The position numbers were made by a program, and so were the translations under genes. Under the pieces are notes generated by a model. The model made no database searches. It saw only the letters and a program-made list of their open reading frames with translations, and had not been told where the DNA came from. Below, piece by piece: positions 24,413-31,973 of a DNA stretch of 64,000 nt. The stretch spans positions 1-64,000 of the forward strand of contig JANMGQ010000235.1 in the NCBI GenBank assembly GCA_031374735.1. Direction: 5' to 3'. How positions within the stretch are numbered: the stretch's first letter is position 1; each line of letters opens with the position of its first letter. The stretch comes from JABFRJ01 sp031374735 (GTDB lineage: Bacteria > Pseudomonadota > Alphaproteobacteria > Rhizobiales > Hyphomicrobiaceae).

Positions 24413-25144
24413 ATGTCAGACCCGAAGAAACCCGATCCCGGCCAGAATCGTATCCTTGGTTCGCTGCGTGACGCTTTAATGGCCGCCGGCCGAACAGAAA
24501 CACCGTCGGACGCCGCAACCGAAAAGAAGCCTGCGCCGGCTGTGCCGTCATTGTCGACGCCGCCGCCGGTTCCGCCCGCGGCCCCTGGCCACGTTGGCGC
24601 GCCGCCCATGGAGACGATGCTTGTGCGCAAGGATCAGCCACCGCTGCCGCCGGCCGCCGAAGCGGCGCGCGCCGTGGCAGCCCAACGGCCCGAGACGACC
24701 ATGCGGCTGCGTGGTGGCGGTGGAGCCGCCCGCACGCAACTTGTCCGTGGCCGCGTGCAGGTTGCCAAGACGGATTTCCACCAGGACCCCGTCGTCGGTT
24801 GGCTGGTCGTCGTCGGTGGTCCTGGCCTCGGCGCATTCCGTCCCATCTATGAGGGCAACAATTCCATGGGGCGCGCCAAGACCCAGCGCATCCCCATCGA
24901 CTTCGGCGATGACACGATTTCGTCGGAGGAACAGGCCTATATCCGCTATGACAGCGCCGACCGCACGTTCCTGTTCGTGCCCAACATGGCCAAGACCAAC
25001 GTCGTGTCGATCAACTCCAAAAAACCGACAGCCGCCGTTGCGTTGTCAGCCATGGACGTGATCACGATGGGCCGCACGCAATTGGCGTTCGTGCCCTTCT
25101 GCGGCGATGATTTCGACTGGTCGGAACTGGGCGAAGGGAAGTAG
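24413..25144 (+). CDS. FHA-like domain protein with Pro/Ala-rich linker
   Basis: 243 residues, soluble. Residues 1-25 (ILGSLRDALMAAG) form a short helix. Residues 30-90 are Pro/Ala-rich and probably unstructured. From about 125 there is an FHA-like fold: VGWLVVVGGPGLGAFRPIYEGNNSMGRAKTQ, IDFGDDTISSEEQAYIRYD, TNVVSINSK and MDVITMGRTQLAFVPFCGDDFDW. The His of the classic Ser-x-x-His motif is replaced (SSEEQA), so phosphothreonine binding is uncertain. MRLRG before the domain and ETMLVRKDQPP include threonines that could be kinase or phosphatase targets. It starts 38 bp after the first FHA gene and overlaps the PP2C gene. Confidence 0.78.
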   Translation: MSDPKKPDPGQNRILGSLRDALMAAGRTETPSDAATEKKPAPAVPSLSTPPPVPPAAPGHVGAPPMETMLVRKDQPPLPPAAEAARAVAAQRPETTMRLRGGGGAARTQLVRGRVQVAKTDFHQDPVVGWLVVVGGPGLGAFRPIYEGNNSMGRAKTQRIPIDFGDDTISSEEQAYIRYDSADRTFLFVPNMAKTNVVSINSKKPTAAVALSAMDVITMGRTQLAFVPFCGDDFDWSELGEGK

Positions 25145-26018
25145 ACAGATCTCGCCGGGGCCTGTCCCCATCTTGGAAACCACATTGGCCCTTACGTTCA
25201 CATCAGCGACAGCAGCGACGCAGGGTGGCAGGCGCTACCAGGAGGACACGTGTCTCCTGTGGCCCGATCCCGCTGGAGCGGCTCAGCGCGCCAGCGGCCT
25301 GACCGAGGCGCGGGCGCTGCCGGCCGGCCATAGCCTGGCCGTGCTGGGTGATGGCATGGGCGGGCACGTCGGTGGCGCCATGGCCTCGGGCGTCGCGTGC
25401 ACCTCGTTCGTGCGCACCTTCGCCGAGACGTTCGTCGCCAGCGACACCGGGTTGATGGAACGCCTGATTGCGACGCTGGAAGCCTCGAACACGGCCCTTG
25501 CCACGCGCACGCAAGAGCAGCCGATGTATCAGGGCATGGGGACGACGCTGGTCGCCGCCTATTTCGCGCCGCATGAACTCGGCTCGGGTTTGTCGTGGGT
25601 CAGCGTCGGCGACAGCTTGCTTTACCTGTGGCGCCGAGGCGACCTGGCGCGCTTGAACGAGGACCATTCGCTCGCCCCGGAGTTGGATCGGTTGGCCGCC
25701 GCTGGGGCCATGTCACGCCAAGAGGCCGACGCCGATCCACGCCGCCATTTTCTGCGCTCGGCCCTGACGGGCACCGATATCGAGATGATCGACGTGACGC
25801 CGCGTCCGCTACCGCTCGCCGAAGGCGACATCGTCATCGTCGCGAGCGATGGCTTGCACACCTTGGGAGAGGACGAGATCAGCCGGATTGTCGATCAATT
25901 CCGCCACGACGGAGTCGCGCGGATTGCCAAGGGTTTAATCGACGCCGTGATGGCCCATCGCATGCCGCACCAGGACAACACGACCGTCATCGTCACAGCC
26001 ATCGGGCCGGATCGGTAG
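25107..26018 (+). CDS. PP2C-family serine/threonine phosphatase
   Basis: 303 residues from the first ATG. Metal-binding and catalytic motifs are GRRYQEDTCLL, LGDGMGGHVGGAMAS, VSVGDSLLYLWRRG, IVIVASDGLHTL and HQDNTTVIVTA, i.e. the Asp residues for two Mn/Mg ions. It dephosphorylates Ser/Thr on target proteins, plausibly the FHA partners encoded upstream. The ATG at 25107 overlaps the previous gene by 38 bp; an in-frame TTG at 25173 (LETTLALTFTS) is a reasonable alternative that would remove 22 residues without family character. No Ser/Thr kinase is in the window. Confidence 0.87.
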   Translation: MISTGRNWAKGSRQISPGPVPILETTLALTFTSATAATQGGRRYQEDTCLLWPDPAGAAQRASGLTEARALPAGHSLAVLGDGMGGHVGGAMASGVACTSFVRTFAETFVASDTGLMERLIATLEASNTALATRTQEQPMYQGMGTTLVAAYFAPHELGSGLSWVSVGDSLLYLWRRGDLARLNEDHSLAPELDRLAAAGAMSRQEADADPRRHFLRSALTGTDIEMIDVTPRPLPLAEGDIVIVASDGLHTLGEDEISRIVDQFRHDGVARIAKGLIDAVMAHRMPHQDNTTVIVTAIGPDR

Positions 26019-26052
26019 TCAAAGCGTTGCGCTCCTCAACACAGGCCGTGAT

Positions 26053-26097
26053 AGCCGTGACGAGCCGAGCCGTGACAAGCCTAGCCGTGACAAGGCG
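26053..26097 (+). repeat. three 15-bp tandem repeats upstream of zapE
   Basis: Units AGCCGTGACGAGCCG, AGCCGTGACAAGCCT and AGCCGTGACAAGGCG follow one another without gaps, with a decayed fourth unit after. They fill much of the 119-bp gap between the PP2C gene and zapE. A repeat of this size may vary in copy number by replication slippage. There is no sign of a regulatory role. Confidence 0.7.
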
Positions 26098-26137
26098 AGC
26101 CATGGCGCCGCCGGATCGTCGTGGCTAGACACACACC

Positions 26138-27238
26138 ATGCCGACGTCTCTCTTGAAAGTTCTCTATGCGCGGATCGCGGCCGGCCAATTGCAGCCGGAC
26201 GCAGCACAACAGCGCGCGTTGCTGCGACTCGGTGAACTCGCGGCGGCCCTGCGGATATGGCGGCCGGCGGGTCAGGGCCTCTTCGGCGGGCTGTTCGCAT
26301 CGAAGGCGGCCCCGCCGCGTGGCGTGTACATCCATGGCAAGGTCGGTCGCGGCAAGACCATGCTGATGGACCTGTTTCATGAAGCGGTAACGTTCAAACC
26401 GCGTCGGCGCATCCATTTTCATGCCTTCATGTCGGAGGTGCACAAGGCGATCGCCGAGGCGCGTGCGACAGTGGACGGCGACCCCATTCCCTACGTGGCC
26501 GACAAGATCGCAAACGGCGCGCAATTGCTGTGCTTTGACGAGTTTCACGTCACTGACATTGCGGATGCCATGATCCTCGGTCGGCTGTTTGCGGGGTTAT
26601 TCGAGCGGCAGGTGGTCGTCGTTGCGACCTCGAACGTGCCACCGTCAGGGCTCTACAAAAACGGCTTGAACCGCCAACTGTTCGAGCCGTTCATCGGCGA
26701 CATAGAGAACCGCATGGACGTGCTGGAGCTTGAATCCGCCAAGGACTTCCGCCTGGAAAAGCTGGCTGGCCAAGCCTTGTATTTCAGGCCGGTCAATGCG
26801 GCGTCTGAAGCGGCCCTGCGATCCGCTTTCACGCGATTGACTGGCCAGGCCAAGGGCTTGCCGCGCGATCTCGATGTCAATGGCCGCAAGGTGCGGATCG
26901 GAGAAATGGCTGAGGGCACCGCGTTCGTGTCGTTCGAGGAGCTGTGTGCTCGCCCACTCGGGGCTGAAGATTATCTGCACATGTCGGAGGCCTTCCACAC
27001 CATCATCCTATCGGGGGTGCCCATCTTATCACGTGAGCGGCGGGCCGAGGCGCGCCGCTTTATCACGCTGATCGACACGCTCTATGATGCCCATGTCGGT
27101 CTCATCATGTCGGCCGATGCGGAGCCGGATGCGCTGCATCCAGCGGGTGATGAGGCCTTCCTATTCGAACGTACCGCCTCGCGTCTGATTGAGATGCGCA
27201 GCACGCCCTATCTTGAAGCACGGCGCGGGCCGAAATGA
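26138..27238 (+). CDS. zapE: cell division protein ZapE (AFG1-like ATPase)
   Basis: 366 residues. Walker A is GKVGRGKT (67-74), Walker B is LLCFDEFHVTDIADAM, sensor 1 is VVATSNVPPSGLYKNGLNR, and the C-terminal SGVPILSRERRAEARRFITLIDTLYD is the AFG1 signature. E. coli ZapE is recruited late to the Z ring and loosens FtsZ bundles; the mitochondrial homologue AFG1 acts in respiratory protein quality control. It is slightly shorter than E. coli ZapE (375). ATG start at 26138. It is often found next to mdh/sucCD in alphaproteobacteria, but that context is missing here. Confidence 0.93.
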   Translation: MPTSLLKVLYARIAAGQLQPDAAQQRALLRLGELAAALRIWRPAGQGLFGGLFASKAAPPRGVYIHGKVGRGKTMLMDLFHEAVTFKPRRRIHFHAFMSEVHKAIAEARATVDGDPIPYVADKIANGAQLLCFDEFHVTDIADAMILGRLFAGLFERQVVVVATSNVPPSGLYKNGLNRQLFEPFIGDIENRMDVLELESAKDFRLEKLAGQALYFRPVNAASEAALRSAFTRLTGQAKGLPRDLDVNGRKVRIGEMAEGTAFVSFEELCARPLGAEDYLHMSEAFHTIILSGVPILSRERRAEARRFITLIDTLYDAHVGLIMSADAEPDALHPAGDEAFLFERTASRLIEMRSTPYLEARRGPK

Positions 27239-27363
27239 GAGGCGCCTCAAGGGACCATGCACCACGCATCGTCTGGCGCGACCTCGCAAATAACAAAGCG
27301 TACACGATTTCTTAGCCACTCCTCTGATTAACTGGGCGGGCATCGAATTGACTGGGGGTCATC

Positions 27364-28611
27364 GTGTCTCGTCTTGCGTTTCTTGCATCGCGCCTTCACT
27401 CGGATCGGCGCGGCGGCGTCGCCGTCACATTCGCCTTGCTCCTCACGGGTCTGTTTGGCGCCATTGCCCTGACGGTCGATATGGCGCGCGGGCAGAACCT
27501 CGCCACGCGCATCTCCTATGCCCTGGACGCTGCCGCCATGGCAGGTGCGAAGGCGCTCGACCGTGGCGACGACGATACGGCTGTGCAGCAAACGGCCGAG
27601 GCGTTTTTCAATGTGCAACTCGCCAAAATGGGCGTGCACAATGTGACGCTGTCCGGCTTCAAGGTCGCGATCGACAAATCGAAGGGCTCGGTCAACGTGT
27701 CCGTTGATGCTGATATGGGCACGACTTTTGCCGCCATCATCGGCAAGAGCAAAATCGAACTCGCCCAGACATCAACCGTTGTCTACAAGGCACGCGACGT
27801 CGAACTCGCCATGGCCCTCGATGTGACCGGCTCCATGAACGACGGGACGAAGCTTGCCGATATGCGCTCGGCGGCAAAAGATGTCCTCGACACGTTGTTT
27901 GCAGAGGCCAAGGACGATAAATCTGTCCGCGTCTCGGTGGTGCCCTGGGCTGCTTCAGTCAATGCAGGCACTTTGGCAGACAGCGTCAGTAACGGCAGCG
28001 CGGATGGCTGTGTTGTTGAACGCATAAACGGTCAGACTGGTGATGCCGACCCAAGCGGCTCCAACGCCCTGCGGGCAGTTTCGGCACCCTACGGCTACTA
28101 TTCGTGCCCAAGCATTCCTGTGATGCCGCTTTTGGGCAAGAGCAAGAACACCGAGATCCGGTCGGTACTCGACAGCATCGCACCGCTCGGTGGCACAGCT
28201 GGTCATCTCGGCATGTCCTGGGCTTGGTACATGCTCTCACCCTCGTGGGCGGGCGTCCTTCCAAAGGCGAGCCAGCCCGGCAGCTACGCGCCGCAGGAAA
28301 CGGTGAAGGCTGTGCTGCTGCTCAGCGATGGCGAGTTCAACCTTTCGTATCTGAGCGGAGCATCGACCGACACGACGTTGATGAGCGATGAATCGTATCA
28401 GCAGTTCCAGGACATCTGCGCCGGGATGAAGCAAAACAAGATCTCCATCTATACCGTTGGATTTGGCCTCCCCGACCCACGCGCGCAAGCTGAAATGAAA
28501 GCGTGCGCCTCAAGCGACCAGCACTTCTTCCAGGCCGCGAACGGCGCGGACCTGAAGTCGGCGTTCAAAAAGATTGCGCTGCAGCTGAAGCAGATGCGCT
28601 TGACGAAGTGA
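27364..28611 (+). CDS. TadG-like pilus-assembly protein with vWA domain
   Basis: 415 residues from a GTG with GGGGGT 7 nt upstream. The N-terminal TadE/TadG-type helix is RRGGVAVTFALLLTGLFGAIALTVDMAR, followed by ISYALDAAAMAGA. A von Willebrand A domain from about 140 has DVTGSMNDGTKLADMRSAAK, the MIDAS motif D-x-T-x-S in place of D-x-S-x-S. VLLLSDGEFN and ISIYTVGFGL follow. TadG proteins sit in the envelope and aid Flp pilus secretion or surface functions. No other tad/cpa genes are nearby, so it is an orphan copy. Function is inferred from domain content only. Confidence 0.82.
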   Translation: MSRLAFLASRLHSDRRGGVAVTFALLLTGLFGAIALTVDMARGQNLATRISYALDAAAMAGAKALDRGDDDTAVQQTAEAFFNVQLAKMGVHNVTLSGFKVAIDKSKGSVNVSVDADMGTTFAAIIGKSKIELAQTSTVVYKARDVELAMALDVTGSMNDGTKLADMRSAAKDVLDTLFAEAKDDKSVRVSVVPWAASVNAGTLADSVSNGSADGCVVERINGQTGDADPSGSNALRAVSAPYGYYSCPSIPVMPLLGKSKNTEIRSVLDSIAPLGGTAGHLGMSWAWYMLSPSWAGVLPKASQPGSYAPQETVKAVLLLSDGEFNLSYLSGASTDTTLMSDESYQQFQDICAGMKQNKISIYTVGFGLPDPRAQAEMKACASSDQHFFQAANGADLKSAFKKIALQLKQMRLTK

Positions 28612-28685
28612 TGTCGACCAGAACTTGACGAACCGCCCATCTCCGGCCAGTGCCAGGATCCGAATTCGCCACAGCGAGAGGATCT

Positions 28686-29630
28686 ATGAGCATCGCATTC
28701 GTTTTCCCTGGCCAAGGGAGCCAAACGGTCGGCATGGGCCGCGACCTCGCCGCAGCCTTTCCCGAGGCGAAGGCGGTGTTTGACGAGGTCGATGAAGCGC
28801 TCGGCCAGAAGCTCTCCCAAATCATGTGGGACGGGCCGGCCGACGCGCTGACGCTGACGGAGAATACGCAGCCTGCGCTGATGGCCGTGTCCGTCGCTGT
28901 CACGCGCGTGCTTGCAGCGCACGGCGTGGCACTCGGTGGCGACATCAAATTTGTCGCTGGTCATTCGCTTGGAGAATACTCGGCGCTGGCCGCCGCCGGC
29001 ACGTTCTCGCTCGCCGATACCGCGCGATTGCTGAAGTTGCGCGGCCAGGCCATGCAGAAAGCCGTGCCAGTCGGCGTCGGTGCCATGGCAGCGCTGCTGG
29101 GCGTCGGCATCGACATCGCGAGGAAGATCGCGGCTGAAGCCGCACAAGGCGACGTCTGCGATGTCGCCAACGACAACGATCCGACACAGGTTGTTCTCTC
29201 GGGCCACAAGACCGCCATCGATCGCGTCGGCGAGGTTGGCAAGGCGCACGGCCTGCGTCGCGCGATGCCGCTGGCCGTGTCCGCGCCTTTCCATTGCGCG
29301 CTGATGAAGCCCGCTGCCGACGCCATGGCGGACGCGCTCGGCAAAGTCGCGATGAAGGCGCCGGTCGTGCCTGTTGTCGCCAACGTCATCGCGGCTCCGA
29401 TCTCTGATCCTGCTGCTATCCGGCTGCGCCTCGTCGAGCAGGTGTGCAGCACCGTGCGCTGGCGCGAGTGCGTGCTCGCCATGGCGGCCGCGGGCGTGAC
29501 GCAGTTCTACGAAATCGGCAGTGGCAAGGTGTTGACCGGCCTCGCAGGCCGCATCGACAAGAGCCTCAAGGCTCAAGCCGTCGGTACGCCGGCCGACATT
29601 GCGGCGGTCGTTGCCGCCTTGAAAGGCTGA
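28686..29630 (+). CDS. fabD: malonyl-CoA:ACP transacylase (FabD-like)
   Basis: 314 residues. FPGQGSQTVGMG opens the protein. The nucleophile Ser94 is in GHSLGEYSALAAAG, the substrate Arg in KLRGQAMQ, the catalytic His in VSAPFHCALMKPA, and the end has FYEIGSGKVLTGL. These are the normal FabD motifs: transfer of malonyl from CoA to acyl carrier protein for fatty-acid synthesis. Start at 28686 excludes 12 open upstream codons with no similarity. The usual fabG-acpP-fabF neighbours are absent; instead a CitE-like gene follows after 4 bp. It may be the only fabD or a paralogue; this cannot be told from the window. Confidence 0.9.
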   Translation: MSIAFVFPGQGSQTVGMGRDLAAAFPEAKAVFDEVDEALGQKLSQIMWDGPADALTLTENTQPALMAVSVAVTRVLAAHGVALGGDIKFVAGHSLGEYSALAAAGTFSLADTARLLKLRGQAMQKAVPVGVGAMAALLGVGIDIARKIAAEAAQGDVCDVANDNDPTQVVLSGHKTAIDRVGEVGKAHGLRRAMPLAVSAPFHCALMKPAADAMADALGKVAMKAPVVPVVANVIAAPISDPAAIRLRLVEQVCSTVRWRECVLAMAAAGVTQFYEIGSGKVLTGLAGRIDKSLKAQAVGTPADIAAVVAALKG

Positions 29631-29634
29631 CCAG

Positions 29635-30516
29635 ATGCGTTCGCTCCTGTTCGTCCCGGCCGACAGTGAAAAGAAAATCGCCAAGGCGCTCGGCATTGGC
29701 GCCGATTGCCTCATCCTCGATCTCGAGGACGCGGTCGCCGTCGCCAACAAGGCGGCCGCCCGACCGCTCGCGTCAGCGTTCCTGATCGAGACACGCAAGC
29801 TCGTGAAACGCCCACGACTCTACGTGCGTATAAATGCGTTCGATACGCCCTATTGGCAGGACGACATCGCTGGTGTGATCGCCGCGCGGCCCGATGGCAT
29901 CATGCTGCCGAAACCGCGCAATGGCGCCGATGTCGATCGCCTCGCGGCGCTGCTCGACGCCGCCGAGACAGCGCATGGCATTACATCAGGTGCGACCAGG
30001 ATTATCGCGATCGCGACGGAGCTGCCGGCCGCGCTGCTGGCAATGGCAAGCTTCGTCGATGTCAGCGCACGCATGGAAGGCCTGACTTGGGGCGCGGAGG
30101 ATCTCTCGGCGCTGGTCGGTTCCGCCGCCACGCGCGAGCCAAACGGTGTGTGGACCTCGCCCTATCTGCTGGCCCGCAACATGACGCTGATGGCCGCGAC
30201 CGCGTCCAACCGGCAGCCGATTGATACGGTGTATGCCAATTTCCGCGATATCGACGGAATGAAAGAGGAAGCACGTCTCGCCGCCCGTGATGGCTTCACC
30301 GGCAAGATGGCGATCCACCCTGATCAGGTCGCGCACATCAATGCAGCCTTCACGCCCGCCGCCGCCGAGATCGCCTGGGCCAGGGAAATTGCATCGCTGT
30401 TTGCGGCCAATCCGGGTGCCGGCGCATTGTCACTGCGCGGCCAGATGATCGACAAACCACACGCCGTGCGCGCCGAACGCATTCTTGGACGGGCCAAGCT
30501 CGCAGGACTTGTGTAG
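29635..30516 (+). CDS. CoA ester lyase, HpcH/HpaI-CitE family
   Basis: 293 residues in the TIM-barrel citrate-lyase-beta/malyl-CoA lyase family. MRSLLFVPADSEKKIAKAL, DCLILDLEDAV (metal/substrate Asp and Glu), LYVRINAFDT with the Arg, IMLPKPRNGADV, ARMEGLTWGAEDLSA, and GFTGKMAIHPDQVAHIN are all present. Members cleave or hydrolyse CoA esters of malate or methylmalate. Given mcd in this genome, a malyl-CoA thioesterase role (Mcl2-like) in the ethylmalonyl-CoA pathway is possible, but other CitE-like functions fit equally well. It is 4 bp after fabD, so translation may be coupled. A hairpin (30531-30554) follows. Confidence 0.83.
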   Translation: MRSLLFVPADSEKKIAKALGIGADCLILDLEDAVAVANKAAARPLASAFLIETRKLVKRPRLYVRINAFDTPYWQDDIAGVIAARPDGIMLPKPRNGADVDRLAALLDAAETAHGITSGATRIIAIATELPAALLAMASFVDVSARMEGLTWGAEDLSALVGSAATREPNGVWTSPYLLARNMTLMAATASNRQPIDTVYANFRDIDGMKEEARLAARDGFTGKMAIHPDQVAHINAAFTPAAAEIAWAREIASLFAANPGAGALSLRGQMIDKPHAVRAERILGRAKLAGLV

Positions 30517-30530
30517 CCGCAAACGCAGCT

Positions 30531-30554
30531 CCCCCGGCAGCGGGCTGCCGAGGG
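30531..30554. terminator. possible bidirectional terminator hairpin
   Basis: CGGCAG and CTGCCG around a CGGG loop form a 6-bp stem extendable by CCC/GGG with one bulged A. It lies in the 68-bp gap between the converging CitE-like and RTX genes. There is no clear T-run, so termination is uncertain. Confidence 0.4.
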
Positions 30555-30584
30555 TGCTGCAAGTCTTGAGACGGCTGTTCGATG

Positions 30585-31766
30585 TCAGATCAAGCCGAGG
30601 TCTTCGGTCACCAGCTTGACACCAACCAAGGCTGCGATTTCGACCCAGGCGCCGTTGAGCTGGCCCTGCACGATGGTGGCGTTGTCGACGTAGTAGCTGC
30701 CAACGTTGGAGAAGCCCTGCAGGTCGAGGTGGTCGACGCCCGCTTCGAAATCCATGACCCAATCGCGCGTCTTGTCGGCGACGTCAGCCTTTGTGAACAC
30801 GAACGTGTCACTGCCCGCGCCACCTTCAAGCTTGTCGAGCCCGAGGCCACCGCGGATCCAATCGTTGCCGGCGCTGCCGTTGAGGATGTCGGCGTTCTTG
30901 CTGCCGGTCAGCATATCGTCGCTGTTGGAGCCGAAGATCTGCTCGATGCCTGTCAAGGTCTGCGTGTAGCAGACGCCCATGTGGAACACGGTCGCCTTGC
31001 CCTTGGAGAGATCAACGGTCACGCCGCCCGAGAGATCGCGGTAGTCGACGGAGTCAAAGCCCGCGCCGCCAACGATGACATCCTTGCCGCCGCCGGTGGT
31101 GAAGTAATCGTTGCTATCGCCACCGTTCAGGGTGTCGTTGCCGGCTCCACCGAGGAGAACGTCATCGCCTGCGCCACCGGTCAGCTTGTCGTCGCCGGTG
31201 CCACCGTCGAGCAGATCATTGCCCTTGCCGCCGCCGAGCGTGTCGGTGCCGTCGCCGCCGGAAAGTTTGTCGTCGCCCTGGCCGCCGCACAGTCTGTCAT
31301 CGCCGATGTCACCGACGAGCTCATCGTTGCCGCTGCCACCGTTGAGCCGGTCGTCGCCCGAGCCACCATGGAGATAGTCGTTGCCTTCGCCGCCTGATAG
31401 GCGATCATCGCCGGCTTCGCCCCAAAGCATGTCGTTGCCCTTGCCACCGAACATGATGTCGTCGCCGTCGCCGCCGCCGGCAAAGTCATCGCCCGAGCCG
31501 GCGTGGACGATGTCATTGCCCGCGCCGCCGGACAGGAAGTCGGTGTCGCGGCCGCCGAAGATCACATCGTTGCCATTGCCGCCGTTGATCGTGTCGCTGC
31601 CGGCGCGACCGCGCAGGGTGTCATTGCCATCGCCGCCATCGAGCAGGTCGTCCATGTTGCGGCCGAGCAGCGTGTCGTCGCCGTCTTCGCCCCACATGTC
31701 GTTGTTCTGATCCAGGAGCCCCTTCAGAAGGTCAGCTTTGGATGTGCCGATAACAGAGTTTGCCAT
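30585..31766 (-). CDS. RTX (hemolysin-type) calcium-binding secreted protein
   Basis: 393 residues. After a 25-residue N-terminus (MANSVIGTSKADLLKG) there are about 22 GGxGxDxLx nonapeptide repeats from about 25 to 255. They include GGDGNDTLRG, GGAGNDIVHAG and GGSGDDRLNG, the parallel beta-roll that folds on binding calcium outside the cell. A C-terminal domain of about 140 residues (from DYRDLSGGVTVDLSKG to EDLGLI) has acidic and hydrophobic composition as in type I secretion signals. No signal peptide is present. No TolC/ABC/MFP exporter genes or catalytic domain are here, so it is a repeat-only protein. Start at 31766 was chosen over 34 extra open codons. Confidence 0.88.
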   Translation of the reverse strand: MANSVIGTSKADLLKGLLDQNNDMWGEDGDDTLLGRNMDDLLDGGDGNDTLRGRAGSDTINGGNGNDVIFGGRDTDFLSGGAGNDIVHAGSGDDFAGGGDGDDIMFGGKGNDMLWGEAGDDRLSGGEGNDYLHGGSGDDRLNGGSGNDELVGDIGDDRLCGGQGDDKLSGGDGTDTLGGGKGNDLLDGGTGDDKLTGGAGDDVLLGGAGNDTLNGGDSNDYFTTGGGKDVIVGGAGFDSVDYRDLSGGVTVDLSKGKATVFHMGVCYTQTLTGIEQIFGSNSDDMLTGSKNADILNGSAGNDWIRGGLGLDKLEGGAGSDTFVFTKADVADKTRDWVMDFEAGVDHLDLQGFSNVGSYYVDNATIVQGQLNGAWVEIAALVGVKLVTEDLGLI

Positions 31767-31973
31767 GGATGCCCCCACGTGTGTTGGGACCCGGTTGTTT
31801 GCGCCGGTGTCCTTGAATACGGGGCAATCTACCGCGTTCACATTAAACTCGCGGTTCTTTGGAGCCATCAGTTTGAACGGTCCCGTTAAGCATCTCGAAA
31901 GAGGCGCCGCTTACGGATTGCAACATGGCACGCGGCTTGACCGCGCCGCCCAAGCCGCACAAAACGTGCGGCC

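Noticed and set aside
26053..26097. CRISPR-like array
   Set aside because: Three contiguous 15-bp units without spacers are a simple tandem repeat.
28449..29798. 449-codon minus-strand frame over fabD
   Set aside because: Shadow of fabD and its neighbours, with no recognisable domain.
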